Shown here: in pieces, positions 6,492-8,847 of the stretch | How the letters are laid out: the number at the start of each line of letters is the position of its first letter | Numbering within the stretch: the first letter of the stretch is position 1 | From: Clostridiales bacterium UBA8153 | GTDB taxonomy: Bacteria; Bacillota; Sulfobacillia; UBA8153 | Direction: 5' to 3' | Assembly (NCBI GenBank): GCA_003449495.1 | Contig: DMHJ01000058.1 | Coordinates: forward strand, 1 to 8,847 | Length of the DNA stretch: 8,847 nucleotides | Notes under the pieces: generated by a model | Seen by the model: the letters and a program-made list of their open reading frames with translations, nothing else | What the model was told of the DNA's origin: nothing | Databases searched by the model: none | Translations under genes and position numbers: made by a program

Positions 6492-7171
6492 ATCGACACG
6501 CTGGAAGACCTCGGCCCTGAATATATCCTGCGGGTGGACTGGCGCAGCCAACGGCGACCGCTGGAGCAGTTGGGTCCGCAGCAATGGGAACCCTCCGACC
6601 GGCAGGGCGTGTTAGAGTGCATAGAGAACGGGGTGCACTACGTGGGCTGCCTCTCCGCACGAATGCCGGTGGGAGCGGGCGGCCCGGCCCCGTGAGAAGG
6701 GCATGCACCAGGCCCGGCAACACCTGGCGGTCTTGGCCCGCACGGCGGTCAGGGACTGCTACTACAGCTGGGTCAAGTTGCAGCAAAAGGTGGACGTCAT
6801 CCTGGACAAGGCCGGGGTCGCGGCGCTCGGGGGGATTGACACCCAGCCGGCTTCTCCGGAAGGGAAAGCAAGCCTTGTCCTGCGCTTCGCAATGGACGAA
6901 CACGCCGTCGCTCACCGGGCAGGCCTAGAGTCCTGGAGGGCACCTACGTGATGCAGACCTCGCCTGGCTGCCGAACAACTGCCTGCCGGAGCGGTGGATG
7001 CCCACTACCGGCGGCTGCAGCACGCCGAGCGCGTCTTCCGCCACATCAGAAGCTACCCCGATCTTCGCCCCGTCTACCACTATAAGTGCCGGCGGGTGGT
7101 GAGGAGGCGAAGATCGTCAAGGGACCGAGGAAATCAAACGCAGGGAAGCGGCCGATACGGTAACGCCTCTT
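6492..7171 (+). pseudogene. Remnant of an IS4-superfamily (IS1634-like) transposase
   Basis: Fragments resembling the middle and C-terminal part of IS1634-type DDE transposases follow in the right order but in different frames. Frame one: DTLEDLGPEYILRVDW, then QWEPSDRQGVLE, to about 6660. A shift leads to ERAARPREKGMHQARQHLAV, YYSWVKLQQKVDVILDKAG and KASLVLRFAMDEHAV. A shift near 6925 gives VLEGTYVMQT. A shift near 6957 gives LAAEQLPAGAVDAHYRRLQ, HAERVFRHIRS and LRPVYHY, the region that normally holds the catalytic Glu (ER.FR.IK type). The N-terminal half with the first Asp residues is missing or unrecognisable, and the C-terminus ends early (stop at 7171). Family assignment is from motif memory; a related IS4-group member is possible. 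Confidence 0.6.
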
Positions 7172-7289
7172 AAAGAGGACATCGCTTGGCTGAAGGGACA
7201 TGGTTCTTCTGCCTGGGCAATGAGTGAAACAGCCTGGGCCCCGAGTTCCCGGCGTTCCGGCGCCGGGTGGCGAACTTGACAGAGGAGCG

Positions 7290-7910
7290 ATGGGGATCGT
7301 GGGCAAGACCCGAAGACTGAAGGAAGCAGGTTCTGATGACGCCGCTAAGCCCCCGTTCCTGGCCGCCTTCGTTGACTGCGAGACCACGGGCCTCGATCCG
7401 GCGAAGCATGAGCTGATCGAGCTGGCCCTGGTGCTGTTCGCCTACGAGCCCACCACCGGCGAGGTCATCGGCATCGTGGAGGAGTATGCAGGGCTGCGCG
7501 AGCCCAAGGGCCGGATCCACGCCACCGCCCGGGAAAAGCACGGGCTCACCTGCGAGATGGTCCGGGGTAAGCACCTCGACGCAGAGAGGGTTAACAGCAT
7601 GCTCGACCAAGCTGCCGTTCTCATCGCCCACAACGCAAAGTTCGACCGGGCGTTTATCGGGCGGCTGTTCCCGCTTGCCAGGAAGAAACGCTGGTACTGC
7701 TCTATGGCAAATATTCACTGGACGTGGAAGGGCTTTCCCTCGCGGGGGCTCCACAGTTTGCTGGCTCAGCATGGAATCAAGGTTGGCCAGGCCCACCGGG
7801 CGCTCAACGATGCCCGGGCTACGGTCGTGCTGCTGGCACAAAAGCGAGATGGGCGCACTTACCTGGCCGAACTGCTCGGGGGCCGGAGGTCTGTCTTGAT
7901 GCAGCGATAG
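7290..7910 (+). CDS. DEDDh (DnaQ-like) 3'-5' exonuclease
   Basis: Stand-alone RNase T/DnaQ-fold exonuclease of 206 aa, expected to remove nucleotides from DNA (or RNA) 3' ends with two metal ions. All three Exo motifs are complete: Exo I FVDCETTGLDP (Asp29, Glu31), Exo II LIAHNAKFDRAF (Asp119), Exo III QAHRALNDARAT (His169, Asp174, the h of DEDDh). A WYCSMANIHWTWKG segment and a Ser-Arg-x-Leu stretch before Exo III resemble the polymerase III epsilon/PolC-type exonuclease group; no polymerase or BRCT domain is attached. Start: ATG 7290 after GAGGAG (spacing short, 2-4 nt); GTG 7224 would add 22 unlike residues without an SD. It is about 190 bp upstream of cas3 on the same strand, so a role in CRISPR adaptation or a general repair role are both possible. 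Confidence 0.9.
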   Translation: MGIVGKTRRLKEAGSDDAAKPPFLAAFVDCETTGLDPAKHELIELALVLFAYEPTTGEVIGIVEEYAGLREPKGRIHATAREKHGLTCEMVRGKHLDAERVNSMLDQAAVLIAHNAKFDRAFIGRLFPLARKKRWYCSMANIHWTWKGFPSRGLHSLLAQHGIKVGQAHRALNDARATVVLLAQKRDGRTYLAELLGGRRSVLMQR

Positions 7911-8086
7911 AGTCCCAGGGAAGCGGGGTGGCCTGGGGAACTTGGGCAGGATCGGCGAGGCCGGGTTCAGGACGATTGGCGCCTTCCGCCGCGGGCAGGA
8001 AGCAAAGGCGGCGCAGTGAATGATGCCGTAGAACCGGGACGGGCAGTATTTCGCCGGAACTGCGTTTCGCCTACACAAGAGGCGAG

Positions 8087-8099
8087 GTTAGAGTCTAAC
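8087..8099. promoter_or_regulatory. 13-nt inverted repeat just upstream of cas3
   Basis: GTTAGA-G-TCTAAC, with perfect 6-bp arms, abuts the GTG at 8100 and lies in the leader if translation starts at 8127. A 5-bp stem (CGCCT/AGGCG, 8068-8084) precedes it. The symmetry and position suggest a dimeric repressor operator for the cas operon; no regulator is known from the sequence. Confidence 0.35.
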
Positions 8100-8847
8100 G
8101 TGTTACCTGCGAAGGGAAAGGTCTTGGTGCCCGGGGAGTTTGCGAGTGCCTGCATCTTCTGGGGCAAGTTCGTCGACGACGGGCCACGCTGGCTGTCGCT
8201 GACTGCACATTGCCTTGACGTTGCTGTTGTCTTCCGGGCGCTTTGTGACCTCAATGGGATTCGGCGATCGCTCCAACATGCCGCGGGCCGCTCCGTGTCC
8301 GAGCAAGAGCTGGATCGGCTCGCCGTTCTGGCTGCCCTTCACGATGCCGGTAAGTCCAACCTGGGCTTTCAACACAAGGTCTTCGGCGAAAAAGGCTTGC
8401 GGGCGGGGCATATCCGTGAGCTGGCGCCCCTGCTTGACCCGGGTGTTCTGGACGAACATCTCCACACGGCATTCGTCCAAGCCTTGCCGGTCGGGATGGA
8501 GGCCTGGTTTCCCAACGAACAGGTGGCGTACAGCTACCTGATTGGGACCTTCTCCCATCATGGCCGACCCGTGCAGTTCAAGGGCGAGCGCAGCGGGACG
8601 TACTGGCAGGCGCAACAGGAATGGTGGCGTCCGCGAGGTTCCTGGGACCCCATGGCAGCCATCACCGACATCGGGTGCTGGGCTAAGGCGGCCTTTCCCA
8701 ACGCCTTCGCGCCGGGCGGGCCGTCCCTGCCCTCTGAGCCGCGCTTCCACCACCGCTTCGCAGGCCTCGTCGTGTTGGCTGACTGGCTGGGCTCCCATCC
8801 GCACTGGTTCCCCGTGCAGGAGGTGGACGTAGCCGACCGTTTGCGGC
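8100..8847 (+). CDS. cas3: CRISPR-associated Cas3, N-terminal HD nuclease domain (3' end cut by window edge)
   Basis: Cas3 is the nuclease (HD) and usually helicase effector recruited by type I Cascade to shred target DNA. The frame is open for 249 codons to the window end. HD-domain landmarks, in order: FWGKF; LTAHCLDVAVVFRAL (His37); LAALHDAGKSNLGFQHK (His81-Asp82); FSHHGRP (His153-His154); and GLVVLADWLGS (Asp228) followed by HWFP. These match the metal-binding set of Cas3'' HD domains, and the WGK...HCLDVA start resembles I-E-type Cas3, but the subtype cannot be fixed here. Any helicase domain and the rest of the cas operon would lie downstream. The start is uncertain: GTG 8100 is used; GTG 8127 has a nearer purine-rich SD (AAAGG) and gives a family-like distance to WGK; an in-frame GTG at 8016 also exists. 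Confidence 0.9.
   Translation, partial: MLPAKGKVLVPGEFASACIFWGKFVDDGPRWLSLTAHCLDVAVVFRALCDLNGIRRSLQHAAGRSVSEQELDRLAVLAALHDAGKSNLGFQHKVFGEKGLRAGHIRELAPLLDPGVLDEHLHTAFVQALPVGMEAWFPNEQVAYSYLIGTFSHHGRPVQFKGERSGTYWQAQQEWWRPRGSWDPMAAITDIGCWAKAAFPNAFAPGGPSLPSEPRFHHRFAGLVVLADWLGSHPHWFPVQEVDVADRLR

Noticed and set aside
6361..6915. 184-codon minus-strand ORF
   Set aside because: Lies opposite the transposase remnant and has no family resemblance.
7236..7319. Short frame with LGPEFPAFRRRVANLTEERW before the exonuclease
   Set aside because: It looks protein-like but is closed upstream by a TGA within about 30 codons and overlaps the exonuclease start; too short to support a gene or a named remnant.
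7914..7937. Possible terminator after the exonuclease (CCCAGG/CCTGGG)
   Set aside because: 6-bp stem with a 12-nt loop and no T-run; too weak to call.
8103..8804. 233-codon minus-strand ORF
   Set aside because: Antisense to the cas3 HD domain, whose plus frame carries all family motifs.
7911..8847. CRISPR array near cas3
   Set aside because: No regularly spaced direct repeats of 25-40 nt are visible anywhere in the window; an array, if present, lies beyond the right edge.

Overview
This is a GC-rich window with frequent GTG/TTG starts, strong GGAGGT ribosome binding sites, a Firmicutes/clostridial-type NagB and a clostridial-type 2[4Fe-4S] ferredoxin. It looks like a chromosome segment of a high-GC, probably anaerobic Firmicutes (Clostridia-like) bacterium. 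That assignment is inferred from gene style only; no rRNA or other taxonomic marker is present.

Left part (1-3603): ilvD (dihydroxy-acid dehydratase, minus strand, cut by the left edge) is preceded by a possible 46-codon small ORF whose stop overlaps the ilvD start as TAATG. Divergent from it is a tight plus-strand pair, murQ-nagB, joined by a TGATG overlap. The pair converts N-acetylmuramate-6-phosphate (peptidoglycan recycling) toward fructose-6-phosphate. The intermediate deacetylase NagA is not in the window. Three GC-rich hairpins stand in a row in the murQ leader.

Middle (3604-4805): two small minus-strand iron-sulfur genes, a 57-aa 2[4Fe-4S] ferredoxin and a 74-aa NifU C-terminal-domain (Nfu-type) protein. 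They are separated by about 630 bp with no recognisable gene. Both appear to start at TTG, 6 nt after GGAGGT. Strong GC hairpins separate the ferredoxin gene from the convergent nagB.

Decayed region (4926-7171): a minus-strand ABC exporter (ATPase plus ABC-2 permease) is clearly a pseudogene pair, with nonsense codons, single-base frameshifts and loss of the ATPase core. A long inverted repeat (13-bp arms) follows, and then plus-strand remains of an IS4-superfamily (IS1634-like) transposase with several frameshifts.

Right end (7290-8847): a free-standing DEDDh (DnaQ-like) 3'-5' exonuclease lies about 190 bp upstream of, and on the same strand as, the N-terminal HD-nuclease domain of a CRISPR Cas3 that runs off the right edge. 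The window therefore ends at the entry to a type I CRISPR-cas locus. The exonuclease is a candidate accessory (prespacer-trimming) factor, and a 13-nt inverted repeat sits just before cas3. No CRISPR array is visible inside the window.
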